64,000 nt of DNA from Neckera pumila (lineage: Eukaryota > Streptophyta > Bryopsida > Hypnales > Neckeraceae): assembly GCA_963969595.1 (NCBI GenBank), contig OZ018413.1, positions 13,009,711 to 13,073,710 of the forward strand. Direction: 5' to 3'. The notes under the pieces were generated by a model. That model had not been told where the DNA came from and did no database searches. It worked only from the letters and a program-made list of their open reading frames with translations. Shown piece after piece: positions 30,140-42,273 of the stretch (its first letter is position 1; every line of letters begins with the position of its first letter). The translations under genes were made by a program, and so were the position numbers.

Positions 30140-30349
30140 GTTCTGCATGCCAAGTTCAATTTGAGGCTTTTTGTGGTATAAGTTTTGCTCCCGGTCACCA
30201 ATTGAAATAAAAATATATTCCCACATAGCTAATCAGTTTTTCTGTTTTACATGAAAGTTTCAAAAAAATCTATAAAAAAATTGAAGTCACAAGAACGTGC
30301 CCGAAATCCAATTTGTCCCTTGAGGGGACAATGGGACTTTAGGGGTTAA
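30140..30349 (-). mobile_element. TTAA-type element, one recognisable end
   Basis: Read on the minus strand it begins TTAACCCCTAAAGTCCCA and follows the start of the element at 53568 (TTGTCC, GGGACAAAT, TTTCGGGCA). The far end could not be located, so the length is unknown. Confidence 0.55.
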
Positions 30350-30371
30350 AGATACAATTTTAGGTAGGTGC

Positions 30372-30480
30372 TTAACCCCTAAAGGACCATTGTCCGTTTG
30401 GGTGAGAAATGGACTTTTGGGCATGTAACTACAGACATACACGTTTATAAAACTTTTATAGAATGTGAATAATTAAGAGA
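30372..30480 (+). mobile_element. TTAA-type element, one recognisable end
   Basis: Begins TTAACCCCTAAAGGACCATT and follows the 53568 element (TTGTCCGTT, GGACTTTTGGGCA, ACCTACAG-type). It faces the end at 30349, with only 22 bp between the two TTAA sites: two copies head to head, or one rearranged copy. A direct duplication of GTGGTGATCCTTCARATGGCA follows at about 30488-30545. Confidence 0.55.
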
Positions 30481-31158
30481 GGCGATGTGGTGATCCTTCA
30501 AATGGCACTGACCCAGACAGTGTGGTGATCCTTCAGATGGCAGTCAAGCATATTTGCTATTATTAAAAATAGTTTGTTTTTATTGAATCTTGGTGGCACT
30601 TGGAAAAGGATTCTAATATACTTTAGTATGCATTCATTGAAATCCACATAAATAAATTTTGAAATTTTTAAGTGTTGTCTACATGCGTATCAAATATTAA
30701 CTCTAGGCTCTCTTATGCTTTCATGTTTTAATAGATGGTATTTGCTATGATTTATCAATATCTAAATTATAGTGTCAGTTGCTTTTCGGAACAAATGTAC
30801 GGTGGTCCACATAAATATTCATATACATTAAAAATTGCCAAAACTAATTGAGAAATTAGATTTTTTCAACAAATTTTGGACTTGTTGCAATACAAATAAG
30901 ACACTTGTATAAAATGAGTTTTTTAAAATATAAAATAATTTTTTAAAATTTTATAAATTAATCAAATTTATTAGTGACAAAAAACTTTTAATAGAAGTAA
31001 AATTTTCCAAAATTCTTTAGTAAGTGAAACACCAAATATTTTTGGAAATTTTCACCAAGAATTTCACAAATTTTAAAATTTTATTGATTGCTAACTAAAA
31101 TATGACAGCAACTGCTTACGGTTCTTATAATTCATTCCAAATATCTCCAAAAAAATTG

Positions 31159-31159
<1 letters not shown>

Positions 31160-31199
<40 letters not shown>
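31160..31199. repeat. (TA)n microsatellite
   Basis: About 20 uninterrupted TA dinucleotides. Confidence 0.97.
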
Positions 31200-31204
<5 letters not shown>

Positions 31205-31684
31205 GTATATGTCTATAAAATATAGTTTCCAATTTTTTTTCAATTTTGGAAGATTTTTGGAGTAAATCATAAATACCATAAATATTTGGAGTTATATTTT
31301 AGTCAACTCAAAAAAAATTTAATATTTGTAAAATTCTTACCACAATTTTCTAAGAAGAAAATTTTCATTCTACTTACTAGAGAATAAAGTTCTTTTATTT
31401 TTTTGAAAAGTAAAAGAAACCTTTTGCATTAGTGTAGCAAAAAGTGAAGGTAACTTCATTATAGTTCCTTTAATTTTTAGAACAAAGTTTTTACAATTGA
31501 CCTTGCAATCAATGGGGTGTATGTCAATTGAATTTCATATTTTTAGCTTTCTTGGACCCACCAAATAATAATGTACTTTCTCTAAAGATGGCTTTAAAAA
31601 TAATTTTGGATCTAGGATTACAAATGACTAAAGGGTAAAAAATAAAAACTTTATCTTTTACATGCATTGTATCTTTGACACATG

Positions 31685-31880
31685 CATGTATTTATACTTA
31701 TTTGTAGGATCTATAAATTTATTTTCTTATGAAGTCTTATATAAACTTCTAGTCTTTCAATTGCAACTATGACATACACACGTGCTTATTAATATTTATA
31801 GGATCTATAAATTCATTTTCTTATAAATTTTTATATGAACTTGTAGTCTTTCAAATGTAATTGTACTATACACATGTACT
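31685..31880 (+). repeat. 94 bp direct tandem duplication
   Basis: The block GGATCTATAAATTYATTTTC begins at 31707 and again at 31801, each followed by a similar TTATATRAACTT.TAGTCTTTCAA stretch and CACACATGTACTTATTAATAT. Non-coding. Confidence 0.75.
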
Positions 31881-31964
31881 TATTAATATTTATAGAAAAG
31901 ATAATTATATGTTATTCTAAAATCTTATATAACCTCATATTCTTATGTATAATTCTTTCCTCTT

Positions 31965-32285
31965 TGTGAGTTTTAGATTCTCTCTTCCTTTGAGGAGTAC
32001 ATAGAGTGCATTGAGAACAATTGGTTCCAAAGCGTCCCCATGTATATAATTGAAGGGTAGGCTTTGGATCCTTTGCATGAGTTTTGAATTCTTTCTTCCC
32101 TTGAAGAATACATGGGGTGCACTGAGAACAATTGGTTCCAAAGCGTCCCTATATACATACTTGAGGGAAAGGCCTTTAATTCCTTTTCATGAGTTTTAGG
32201 TTTTTTCTTTCCTCAAGGAGTAGATGGGGTGCATTAGAACAATTGGTTCCAAAGCATGCCCATGTACATACTTGAAGGTTTGACA
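31965..32285 (+). repeat. 111 bp tandem repeat, three copies
   Basis: The core AACAATTGGTTCCAAAGC occurs at 32016, 32127 and 32238 (period 111). Each is preceded by GAGTTTTRRRTT..TTCCTYRAGGAGTA.AT and followed by CATGTACATACTTGAAGG-type sequence. Open frames across it are by-products of the repeat. Confidence 0.9.
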
Positions 32286-32785
32286 TTAGAATAAGGCTTG
32301 GGACTTCAATGTTTTTTTGTTTTGCTGTGCTTTTTTATTGTCATTATGATGTATTTAGGATTATCTCTTTTCTTGAAAAGTCCATGGTACATGTCTTCAG
32401 AAGAATTGGATTATTTTATTTTATTTTATTTTTTTGAAAACAAAATGCTGACTTGTCCAGATGCACAGGTGCCACACTACTATTAACAAAGTTCTAAAAT
32501 TATTTGAATAATTATTTGTAGTCATTATACATACATATATATATATAATGTTTAGAACATTATTTTAATTATTTCAATTAGTTTTATGGTTAGTCAAGTA
32601 TTTGTTTTTGAAAATATCATGATTTTGAGAAACAAAATCTAGTTCTTATTCAAATGGTATTCATTGAACATACGGCCTTGAATTCCTGTATTTTTAGGAT
32701 CTCAACTCCAGTTTCTACTTCAAATTCATGAGCAAAGAAAAACCAAATGCTATTACGTTTAGTTTTCACAGAACAGAAGCCCTAA
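32286..32785. other. Intergenic, no gene seen
   Basis: AT-rich, with a short (TA)n near 32528-32545. No motif, repeat partner or long frame recognised. Confidence 0.35.
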
Positions 32786-34377
32786 ATTGAATATAAAAAA
32801 TTAAGAAAAAAGGGAACTCACCTGACCAGTCAGAGAGATCAGGCAGAGGTGGTAGTGCTCTGTCAATTGCTCATTGAACTTCAGTTCCCTGCAGGCAGTA
32901 GTCAAACTGTAGCACCAAGTGTTGGCGGTCCTTCAGATGGCGTGCGCACACTTCATGAGTGATTGCAAACTCTTTTGATGTAAATTACATGTACATTAGT
33001 GTTCAGCAAAGAAGATTGCAGATTTCTTGGAATTACAGAATTGCAGAAGAAATGGTATGGCTTCATGAATTACAAGCACCATTTCAGACTTGAAGCTTCC
33101 ATTTGCATTGTTTGCATTGAAATCAAGGCTACAAACATAAATTATACTGATTTCTTGAAGGCTACAACACTGTAGGTGGGGAAATCGATGCATGCTCATT
33201 GAATTTCAGTTCCTTGCATTCAATTCAATCCAAATCATGAAAGCTACACTCATCCTCCTAAGTTTTGAAAACAGTGATTGGTGAAAATGTGAACATTTTC
33301 TAAAATTCATGCTTCTTATGTACTTAGTTGCATTTGAAGCCTACCTTGAACGTTCTGAAGTCTACAAAGCTAGTGCCAAGTCTACAAGATAGCTGCCAAG
33401 AATTCTACGTACATGTGAAGCTCTTACCTTCTCTTGCTGCAGTTCTTGTTGTTGTAGTTCTGTAGTGTCTGTATACTTCTTACTCAATGTTGCAGAGCTT
33501 GTTGTTTTCAAATTTCTAGTGTAACACAGCATTCTTCACATCGTTGGAGCTCTTCCATTCTCTCTTCATTCACTCTATTGCTTCATACTTCTTTTTGTGA
33601 GCATTGTGTGACTGTGATTGAAGTACGTAGAAAAAGCACAGAAGTCATGCCACGATGGAAAGGCAAAGGTCGGTCAGTGCAGCAGTCCTGGAATTCACAC
33701 AATCCCAACTTGAGCATTAAATATGGAATCAAGAATGCATGGACCCTATACTGACATTTGACTACTTGCCTCCGCAGGTTGCATGGGATGGTCTTCCTGT
33801 CCATCGAAGCTGCCGACTTGTTTGTGGTGAAGCTAGCTTTGACCACCACAGTTACAACGCGTGCATCCTCCCCTAATCTAGAGCCTGTAGCAAGTCCAGA
33901 AGGTAATTCACCATTATCGATCTCCTTGTAGCAGTTACCCAACACCACAATTTGTACCTCCAGTGCCCAAATCTATGACTGTTTGCAATGACCACAACGT
34001 TGATCTCGAAATTGGCGAAGCGGATGAGGCTTTTATCGATAGTCAAGAGCAATTAGTGCTAGGCAGGCTTGAACTTGTCGTCTTCAGAGGGACTATCTGA
34101 AGATGACTTCGATGAAGGAGAATTTACTAGGCTTGAAGATTTACTGTGGCCCCCGAGATGCTCTTCAACTGCACGAGCTCTTTGAAACCCAGGCAAAACG
34201 TCGTCGAGGTCCTTTGCGTACAGGCAGCAACGGCAAAGAAGGTTGCAGGCTGGATGGGTTGTTGGAGTGAGCAAACGTCGGCAGTGAGCTTCGGTCCACG
34301 ACATTGCCACCTCCGCCTGATCTCTCCAACTGGTCAGGTGAGTTCCCTTTTTTTAAAATTTTTTATATTCAATTTCA
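32786..34377. mobile_element. About 1.6 kb segment bounded by 80 bp inverted repeats
   Basis: Both ends carry, pointing inward, ATTGAATATAAAAAATT, then AAAAAAGGGAACTCACC, TGACCAGT, GAGAGATCAGGC and GAGGTGG. Each arm therefore includes a good splice donor (GGTCAG/GTGAGT, read outward from the interior). The interior has frames of 83 (34059-34310) and 121 (33583-33948) residues on the minus strand with no recognised domain. It may be a transposon carrying captured gene pieces, or an inverted exon duplication. No clear target duplication. Confidence 0.45.
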
Positions 34378-34502
34378 TGCTCCTGTTCAATTTCATGCTC
34401 CTGTTCAATTTCATGCTCCTGTTCAATTTCATGCTCCTGTTCAATTTCATGCTCCTGTTCAATTTCATGCTCCTGTTCAATTTCATGCTCCTGTTCAATT
34501 TC
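34368..34502 (+). repeat. 18 bp minisatellite, about 7.5 copies
   Basis: Near-identical units of CAATTTCATGCTCCTGTT, starting exactly where the right inverted repeat of 32786-34377 ends. Because 18 is divisible by 3, a frame stays open through it; it is not evidence of a gene. Confidence 0.95.
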
Positions 34503-34889
34503 CACAGGCCGTCCCCTTCATTTCAGCAGACCGTTTAAAAATTTAGGCCTTGCACACAGATTGCAATTCTGAGGTCTTGCAAAAAAAAAAAAAATTTTAA
34601 TTTCTTGGACAATGTTTTAGAAGAAGGACATCTCTTTGTATTCACCGTCTGGATTTCAAGAATTCCAAATTGTGAAATGTGCAAAATGTTTCTAATCAGT
34701 TTGCCTTGTGTACATGCTACTTTCAACACCTACTTGCATTGCAACAATTTTTGGCACATGCTGCACTACTCCAATTGCTATGAAATTTGTCCCACACATA
34801 CCTAACATCATCTAGTACGTGTAGGAATTAAAGCTCAAGTGAGTGTAGAGCAAGTTTTATCATATAATATTGGCCAAAAACAAGTATGA

Positions 34890-35122
34890 GATCTGGTAGG
34901 AAGGAAAAAAACTTTTCTTCCCACTTTGAATGCTCATATCTTTCAATCCGCACGATCAAAATTCATGAAGTTTTTACCATGTCACTTCATACAAGTATAG
35001 TACAAGGTCCTCCGGTTAGATTTCAAAAAAAAGTTTTATGGCTTTTAAGGGCGAAACACAACAGAAATGGCAATTTTGGGTGGTTTTTGGCAGAAAAAAG
35101 GTTGTGGTCCTTTAGGGGTTAA
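34890..35122. mobile_element. TTAA-type element, right-hand end
   Basis: Ends GTGGTCCTTTAGGGGTTAA at 35122. The preceding 200 bp follow the right end of 53568-54477 (AATGGCARTTTT, GGTTTTTGGCAGAAAAAAGG). The left end was not found; sequence 34590-34890 may belong to it. Confidence 0.6.
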
Positions 35123-35459
35123 TTAGAGATGGGTATCTTTACCTTTTACTAGAAGCTGTGTAGAGTAGTAATATGAGCCTTCTACATACAAGAGGTGAAA
35201 TTTTAATTTTTAGTTTTTTCACTCTTGAATATAGATGTAAAACTTTTCTATATACAAAGTAAATTCAATCTAAAAAATAATAATTTCCTCCAATAAACAA
35301 TAATTTCCTCCAATAAACAATAATTTGATGTAGAAGAGCTTAATCACATTAGTGGAAACAAAACAACAAGGCATAAATTATAAAGCATAAGCAAAGATCT
35401 CAACCTTCAATTAAAAAAATTAATTGAGGGTAGGTATGGAGTCTTTCAAAACCATACCT

Positions 35460-35818
35460 ATCACAAACTTAAAATCTTCATAACTTTTGACTCATAGATC
35501 CAAATTGCATGATTCAAAGCTCCACACTTCTATATAAATCTAAAGAACCAATTTCAGATTTTTGTTTTTTTTTAAAGTCATTTTTAAAGAAGTTTTTTGA
35601 GCTGTCCGGGCTGCCCACCGTCCAATGAAAATCACATATCATGCAATAACTTTTTAACCGTATAGTCAAAAGCTACGAAAATTGTTGGGCCTTAAAGCTA
35701 CTCCTTGGGCACATGTTGTGTAAAATTTTCAAAGAAAAAAAATAAAAACTCCATCCGTAGTGAGCTGCCCAAAGTTGCTATGTTGCCAAAAAAAGGTGCT
35801 TGGTCCTTTAGGGGTTAA
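35460..35818. mobile_element. TTAA-type element, right-hand half
   Basis: Shares CTTCATAACTTTTGACTCAT and CATGATTCAAAGCTCCACA with the element at 11086-12014. It ends TTGGTCCTTTAGGGGTTAA with TTAA at 35815-35818. The left half is missing or diverged. Confidence 0.6.
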
Positions 35819-35879
35819 AGAGACAACCATTCAAAAATAAGTCACTTTTTATCCCCAAGTTTAGCCTTATAGTTAAGTT

Positions 35880-36500
35880 GATGTTTGGTCAAGTGATAAA
35901 CTAGAATTTAATCAAGATGCAAGGTTCTTTCAAACTTTCTTTTCCACAATTTGTTCTATGGATGATCATCAATCAATCAAAGTACAATGCCTAGTTATAC
36001 CTACATGCTTATCTATTCTAGTGATAAATTGAAATCTTATTAACATGGAAGATTCCTCAAGTCTTCTTTCTACACTGAATAGGGGTATTAAAGGGACCAA
36101 ATAACTAAGGGGACTTTTCTTTAAAAATTGTACATGTTTGAAACAAGATGTACAACCCTAAGTAGATATTTATATAGTGTGGAATGTCACTTAATTAGTA
36201 TGGGTCCCCTTAATACCCCTATTCAGTGTACAGTTAGTTATTCTATGGATGATCATTAATCAATCAATCAAAGTACAAGTGCCTAGTCATACCTACATCT
36301 TTGTTTTATCTAGTAATAAACTAAAATCTTATCAAGATGGAAGGTTCGTTCAAGTCTTCCTTTCTACAATTCATTCTATAGATGATCATCACTCAATCAA
36401 AGTACAATGCCTAGTTATATCTACATGCTTGTCTGTTCCAATGATAAATTGGAATATTATCCTGATAGAAGGTTCCTTCAAGTCTTCTTTTTACATTTCA
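35880..36500 (+). repeat. About 130 bp tandem repeat, four units, split by a MITE
   Basis: Units contain TTCTATGGATGATCATCAATCAATCAAAGT, cited here as TTCTATRGATGATCAT, then CTAGTTATACCTACATGCTT, GATAAATTGAAATCTTAT and GGTTCCTTCAAGTCTTC. Starts at about 35953, 36241 and 36373, plus a partial unit from 35880. The MITE at 36073-36228 interrupts one unit; the uninterrupted units show its empty site. Confidence 0.8.
36073..36228. mobile_element. 156 bp TA-flanked MITE (CACTGAATAGGGG termini), intact
   Basis: Starts CACTGAATAGGGGTATTAA and ends, inverted, CACTGAATAGGGGTATTAA. TA lies on both sides (36071-36072, 36229-36230). The neighbouring tandem units read TTTCTACAATTCATTCTA without it, consistent with a TA duplication. 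Same family as 11071-12177; here the internal TTAA at 36088-36091 is unoccupied. Confidence 0.9.
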
Positions 36501-36960
36501 TAATCATCACATTGCTATAGGGGTTAAGTTTTTTAGAACAAATAAAATAAATAATAGGAACTGCTCAAGCTAATTCAAATAAAATAAGAGTTTGAAGAGT
36601 GCAAGACCGTTCATTCTATTTGGATGAATTTTCATAAGTGTAGTCTAGTTAATGTGAATATTTGGATGAAATTTACATAAATTTAAAATTCATAGAATGC
36701 AAATAAAATAAGATTAAAGTTGAATGACAATCACATTATGTGACATTATTAAAAAAAATATAGACCTAAATTACTATGAACTTCCATATTCATGCGTCTC
36801 CTAATTCTTATAATTTTCAAATTAGTATAAATGAAATTTTCTCACTCCAAGAAGCACTAATTAAATGATCTTGTTGTCACATGATATTTTATTGGGATTG
36901 AAGCTACAGAGAATGGATGTACATATATTATATTTTTCTCATCAATTTAGGTTTAACCCT

Positions 36961-37507
36961 TTAACCCCTAAAAGCCCAAGGGATGTGGACAAAATACAAA
37001 TGTGTTATAAAATGCAAGTTCTAAAACTTTTTTGAAGTTTACATCAAAGAAGATAATGTGAAGCACAAAAAGTAGAAAGCATCTGTATGGTCAAATTTAT
37101 AAATTATTTTTAGAGTCTCTTAAAATGAATTTTGAAGATATAACTTCAAAAATTTTCCAAAAATACAATTTCTATTTTTAGCATTTGGATTTTTTTTTAT
37201 TGGTCAAAATTGTGGTTTCTATTGATTTGTGAAAAAATGCATGAGATCTAGCCATCTAGGAATGAGAACACCAACACTTTCCCAAAATAATAAGTTTTTC
37301 AACACTAGGCAACTCTAAACACTTTATACTATTTCTCTTGTAATTTTTGTTTGATCGTAGCAATCTAAACTTTAGATATAAATATTGGTAGACAAACCAA
37401 TCTTTTGACAAAAAAAAAAGTTGAATTTTTTTTTTTTTCTTGCCCGAAAATTCTAGTTGAAGTTGGACAGCGACCAAAAAATGGTCACTTGACTGCTTAG
37501 GGGTTAA
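36961..37507. mobile_element. 547 bp TTAA-flanked element
   Basis: Starts TTAACCCCTAAAAGCCCAAG and ends TTGACTGCTTAGGGGTTAA. The first ten bases after TTAA match the family; the second part of the termini is diverged. No long reading frame with a recognised domain. Confidence 0.65.
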
Positions 37508-37654
37508 AAGACAATTTGCTTCCTAGCAGGGCAACCTAAATAATCTTGCATGAAATTTTAGGATATAAACATGAATAATTGAGGAGGTCATCAAGTAAAT
37601 ATATGAGAACAATCAATCTAGAAAGGAAATAAGGGGAGTTTTTGCTTATGTATA

Positions 37655-38986
37655 CTGGGGTACCAATCAAAATGGCATTTTCAAATTTGCAGTAAAAGCA
37701 ATTTCAATGTTGCCAACTTTGACAGCCTTTTGAGAGCTGAAAAATTAGTATTTTATCATGAATTTTTGTCACACCATTTTCTTTATGTTTATAAAACATA
37801 TTCTAAATTTCATTGCCAAAAAATTCACTATAAAAAAGATTTCTAAAATCTACCAACGTGTGCAGTTGTAAATTTTTTTTCATTGCTGCCAATTTTGACA
37901 ACCTCCTAAAGACTAAATTTCAAATTTCAAATTCAAAAGATTTGTACAAAAAAAGATATTCGAAATTTACCAACATGTGTAGTTTTAAGAAACAATTTCT
38001 CTACTGCCAACTTTGACACCTTTCCAAGGGCTAAAAGATTGCTCATTTATCATAAAAAATTTCAGCAAGATCATCTCTATATTAATAACATGTGTGTCAA
38101 ATATCAAGTTCAAAAGGTTCACACAAAAAAAGATATTCTATTTCTACCAAAATGTGTAGTTGTGAGAATGAGGTTTTTCAGCCCTTGAAACCATGTCATT
38201 TTTTGCATAAAATTTGACATGGATATAAAAAATCATTCTCATAACTACATATGTTGGTAGAATTGGAATATCTTTTTTTTGGTGAATCTTTTGAACTTGA
38301 ATTTGACACACATATTATCCAAATATTGAGAATACTACAAAAAAAAATTACAGGGTAAAATGTTTTTTTCTCAGCCCTTGGGATAATGTCAAAGTTGGCA
38401 ATAGTGAAATCATTTTTAATACACATATTGGTAGCTTTCAAGTATCGTTTTGTGTATAAATCTTTTGACCTTGAAATTCAACATACATGTTATTAATATA
38501 GAGATGATTTTTCCAAAAAGAATTCATGATAAATAAGCAATTTTTCAGTCCTTGGGAGGGTGTCAAAGTTGGCAATAGTGAAATTGTTTCTCACAACTAC
38601 ACATGTTGGTAAATTTCAAACATCCTTTTTTGTACAAATCTTTTGAGCTTGAAATTTGGCACACATGTTATCAACATAGAGATCATCACTTTAAAAAAGT
38701 TCATGGCAAAAAAAGAAAGTTTCAATCCTTGGGAGGTTGTCAAAGTTGGCAACAAAGAAAAGAAATTCATAGCTATATTTGTTGATAGATTTTGAATACC
38801 TTTTTTTGGGTGAAATTTTTGTCTTTGAAGTTTGAAAAATGTTTTATAAACATAAAGACAATATTGTGACAAAAATTTCATAGTAAAATACTAATTTTTC
38901 AACTCTCAATAGGCTATTAAAGTTGGCAGCACTAAAATTTGTTTCACTCCAAATTTGAAAACGCCATTTTGATTGGTAATCCACTG
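37655..38986. mobile_element. 1.33 kb fold-back element made of mirrored tandem units
   Basis: Termini CTGGGGTACCAATCAAAATG and, inverted, CAGTGGATTACCAATCAAAA; TA outside both (37653-37654, 38987-38988). Units of about 120-180 bp in the left arm (starts near 37705, 37888, 38005) carry GCCAACTTTGACA, then CATGTGT and ACCAACATGTGTAGTT. From about 38200 on the same unit recurs in inverse orientation four or five times (TGTCAAAGTTGGCA, AACTACACATGTTGGTA). A transcript would fold into a long hairpin. TA ends suggest Tc1/mariner ancestry. Non-coding. Confidence 0.8.
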
Positions 38987-38988
38987 TA

Positions 38989-41900
38989 CTATTCACTGCT
39001 ATTTTTTCTATACAAGTAGTGTCTTTGGACTTCACATGATCCAACCTTTGGATCAAATAATCTCCCTTTTGCAAATCAAGAAATTTGAAATGTATTGCCT
39101 CAATGCAATATATGTGATCCTTATGGAAGTAAGATTACAATAAGTCTGCCCAATGGAAGAACCATTGATTGGTATATTGACAATTTTAATTATTCCAACG
39201 CAAAAATGCTTGAGGGGTTAGAAATGTCTTTTAAAGATTAAAATATCAGATAGAGAAGATTCCTTGACCAGGGTTTTTTTTTTTCATTTTTTAAGAAGAG
39301 CCATAGTGGCGATATAAAATTTTGTAGTGGTGCTTCAAATTTCATCATTCATCCATATCCAATAGGAAATGTCACATTAGCACATATCATATGTCTATAA
39401 TTTGGTTTTCATTCACAATCTAGCGATTTCATCCAATTTTGTTACTTTGAATTTACTTTGAATTTTTTTGGCAATTTAATCCAAATTTTTTGCCATTTTT
39501 TTACCATTTTTTAGCCAGATAATTCTTTCTGATGCAATCTAGCACCAAAAAGCCAAAAAAAAGCCTTGTTCTTGATTTGACACCCTTTAGTGACTTTAAT
39601 GCTTTGAAGGTCAATGAATTTTTTCTATCAAGAAAGTTCTCGAGAAAGTTACAAATTGAATATTATATAATATTTAAAACTTGAGTTTGAAACTTGGTTA
39701 AATTTTTTTAAACTCTTCTTACAAATCCTAAACATGCAAGCTAGAATGATCATTGTGAATTCTAAACACTAGTAAAAACATGGTCCTAGTAGATTAAGCT
39801 TCAAAACTCAGACTTGGTCTAATTCATTATTTTATGATGAACTTAAGCTAAGTCTACAAAAACTATGTTTCTACAAGTGAAAGCCTATATGCCTTTCTGT
39901 ATAGTTACTTCTATAAAGTACCAATGTAACAAAAAAAAATTATATCATTCAATCCAAAAGCAAATAAACTCAACCAGTAGGCAACCAATGATATCATCAC
40001 ATGTGACATATTGCTAAAAATAAAAACCATTTTGAATAAGTCATGTTATTGAATAAATAGATTTCCATTGGATTGACTTAAATCCTAAATAAAGAATGGT
40101 TTCATGGTTTTGAAAGGAGTAATGAAGAGACACTTAGGTTCACTTCCATGGGCTATTGCATTTGATGCCTCTCTTCATATTCTTCCTTTGTCATGATTCA
40201 AGCTCCATAGGGACTAATTGACTCAATAAAATAGATTAGTAATGGATAAAGAATGAATATCTATGAATTAATAAAGCATGACAACACTTTATTGTTTTGG
40301 GTAGTGAAATAAAAGTTTCAATCATAGAGGCTTTGGAGAATGCCCTACAAACTACTGATCATGTGTAATTCGGAGGTTGTGAATGATTTTTATGAAGGTA
40401 AGTTTTTCAAAGCACAAGAAGAGGCATTTCTGTTGGATTTGTGCCGGTTCGAGTGTGAGATTGCTAAAGTTGGATATTATTGGTAAACTCCAAAAGTTCA
40501 ATTCTTTATGGATGTTTACATAATGGAGTATGTTAACATCAATTATTTGTTTAAATATGATTTCAATTTTATTAGAGTTATTTTGGAAGCAAAATGGTAA
40601 TTCTAATGGAGTTACTTCAGAAGCAAAATGGTGAATCTATATAATTGTGTATAATTGTAATTGAAGATAAATCTAAATAAAAAGGGTCTACTATTTTAAA
40701 TCATAAATAAAAATAAAGGTTACAAAACTCTTTGACTTTTCAAGATGTTGCTACACATGACATTCTATATTTGTTTGAGAGAAGAATGAAAATTGCTATG
40801 AGAAGCAAATTGCGTAGCAAAATTAAGATGGCCAATGATGAATCGGGTGATATCTCTCCACCATCTCCAACAACATGTGCTCTATTCTTTCTTTTGCTCT
40901 TATTTGTGAAGATTGCAAGTGACATTGATAATGACACACATGGATCTTCATCAGAAAGATCATGACTAAATTTAGACTTATAACTACCAATAACCAAAAC
41001 CACATTCAAGGAAGATGACTGAAAGCTTTGCCTTTTAGGATTCCTCATACATTAAGAGTAAAAGGAAGTACTGCATGTACTGAATTTTCAAAGTTGTAGC
41101 ATCTATTATGGAAAAAGTTCTCTTTGATCTATTGGATCAAGTGTTGAGGCTTCATGTATGGAAGCTATCGACACTTTATGATAAAAGAATTGCAAGAGTT
41201 AAAAGATTCACAAGGGTTATAAGAAATGTACAACACTTGACAATTTCAATGCTATTTGCTCTATCTTAAATGGTAAAAGAATTGCAAGGGTTAAAATACT
41301 CACAAGGGTTATAAGAAATGTACAACACTTGACAATTTCAATGCTATTTGCTCTATCTTAAATGGTGCTCGATATGATTTTGAAGGTGAGGCAACATAGG
41401 AGGACAACTCATATGTTCACTTGCCAAGAATAAGATTTTCTTGCTTACTATGTGTGAGCAAAACATAAAGAAAAAAATTACAAGTACAATGCACCACAAA
41501 AATGTTTCCAAGAAGCCATCCCCATGGAATTGTTCTTCTTTGGCATTCGCCAAATTAAGTCAAGGAAGGCAAAGCGCCATGTTGGTTGAAAGGACAGAGA
41601 TAGCTTGGTAGATTGTGACATAAATATCAAAGCGTACTCAGGGTTTGAGGTTTCACAGTATAGCTCAAGGCAGCTATCGACAATGCTTTTACAAACCAAG
41701 TTAAATTTACCTTGCTTTCTACATAACAAAAAAAAAGAAATTCACCCTCTAGTTCATTTTTAAACATGTAGGATGCAGCAAGACGCTGCCTGACTTGAGT
41801 TACCCTGTCAACTGTTTTGGAAGTTCATTCAAATGTGAAGCCTACTTACAACAATTACGCCCCTTAACATTTAGCTGAATGTACAGTACATTGTCAAGAA

Positions 41901-42273
41901 TTTTAGGGCACTCGTAAACAAAGACATCTTCGACGAGTGGAGTTCAAATTACAGGAGATTTAATCTTACAATCTGGACAAAAAGTAAGTATTGAATATGA
42001 CATCAAGCAAACCTTCACAACGGCTGACAAATTTCAAAATTTCTGCTATAGGTAAAGTCACGAAACAAAGCTCACCCTGAACGACAAGGTTTTGTTTAAG
42101 ACTCTACGCTAGCACGAGACTACTGAATTCTCTCTCAGTATTACAACTAGTTCTGTTGCCTGCAGACGTTGGTTCGCCTTCTACTTCTAATCATAGAAAG
42201 AAATTTAGAGGTTTACAATGACCCCAGATGAAGTGCTCCCTAACTGTTATACAAATAGTGAATTTCAAATGAC
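38989..42273. other. Intergenic DNA before the KRI1 3' end
   Basis: AT-rich to about 41750. Frames at 40732-40965 and 40740-41048 look gene-like in composition but show no known domain. From about 41750 to 42273 base composition shifts; this is probably the KRI1 3' UTR or flank (minus strand). Confidence 0.35.
41182..41366 (+). repeat. 94 bp direct tandem duplication
   Basis: AAAAGAATTGCAAGRGTTAA through CTCTATCTTAAATGGT occurs at 41182 and again at 41276 with very few differences, so it is a recent local duplication. Confidence 0.9.

Larger units (their letters stand above)
30481..31964. other. AT-rich intergenic DNA
   Basis: No gene. It holds the (TA)n tract (31160-31199) and a 94 bp direct duplication (31685-31880), listed separately. 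Confidence 0.4.

Noticed and set aside
34368..34502. Possible CRISPR array
   Set aside because: Contiguous 18 bp units without spacers, in a plant nuclear context; a minisatellite.
34146..34546. Frames of 130 and 80 residues with FNFMLL / FHAPVQ repeats
   Set aside because: Read-through of an 18 bp minisatellite; two frames are equally open.
40732..41048. Overlapping frames on both strands (77 and 102 residues)
   Set aside because: No transposon or cellular domain recognised; no splice support.
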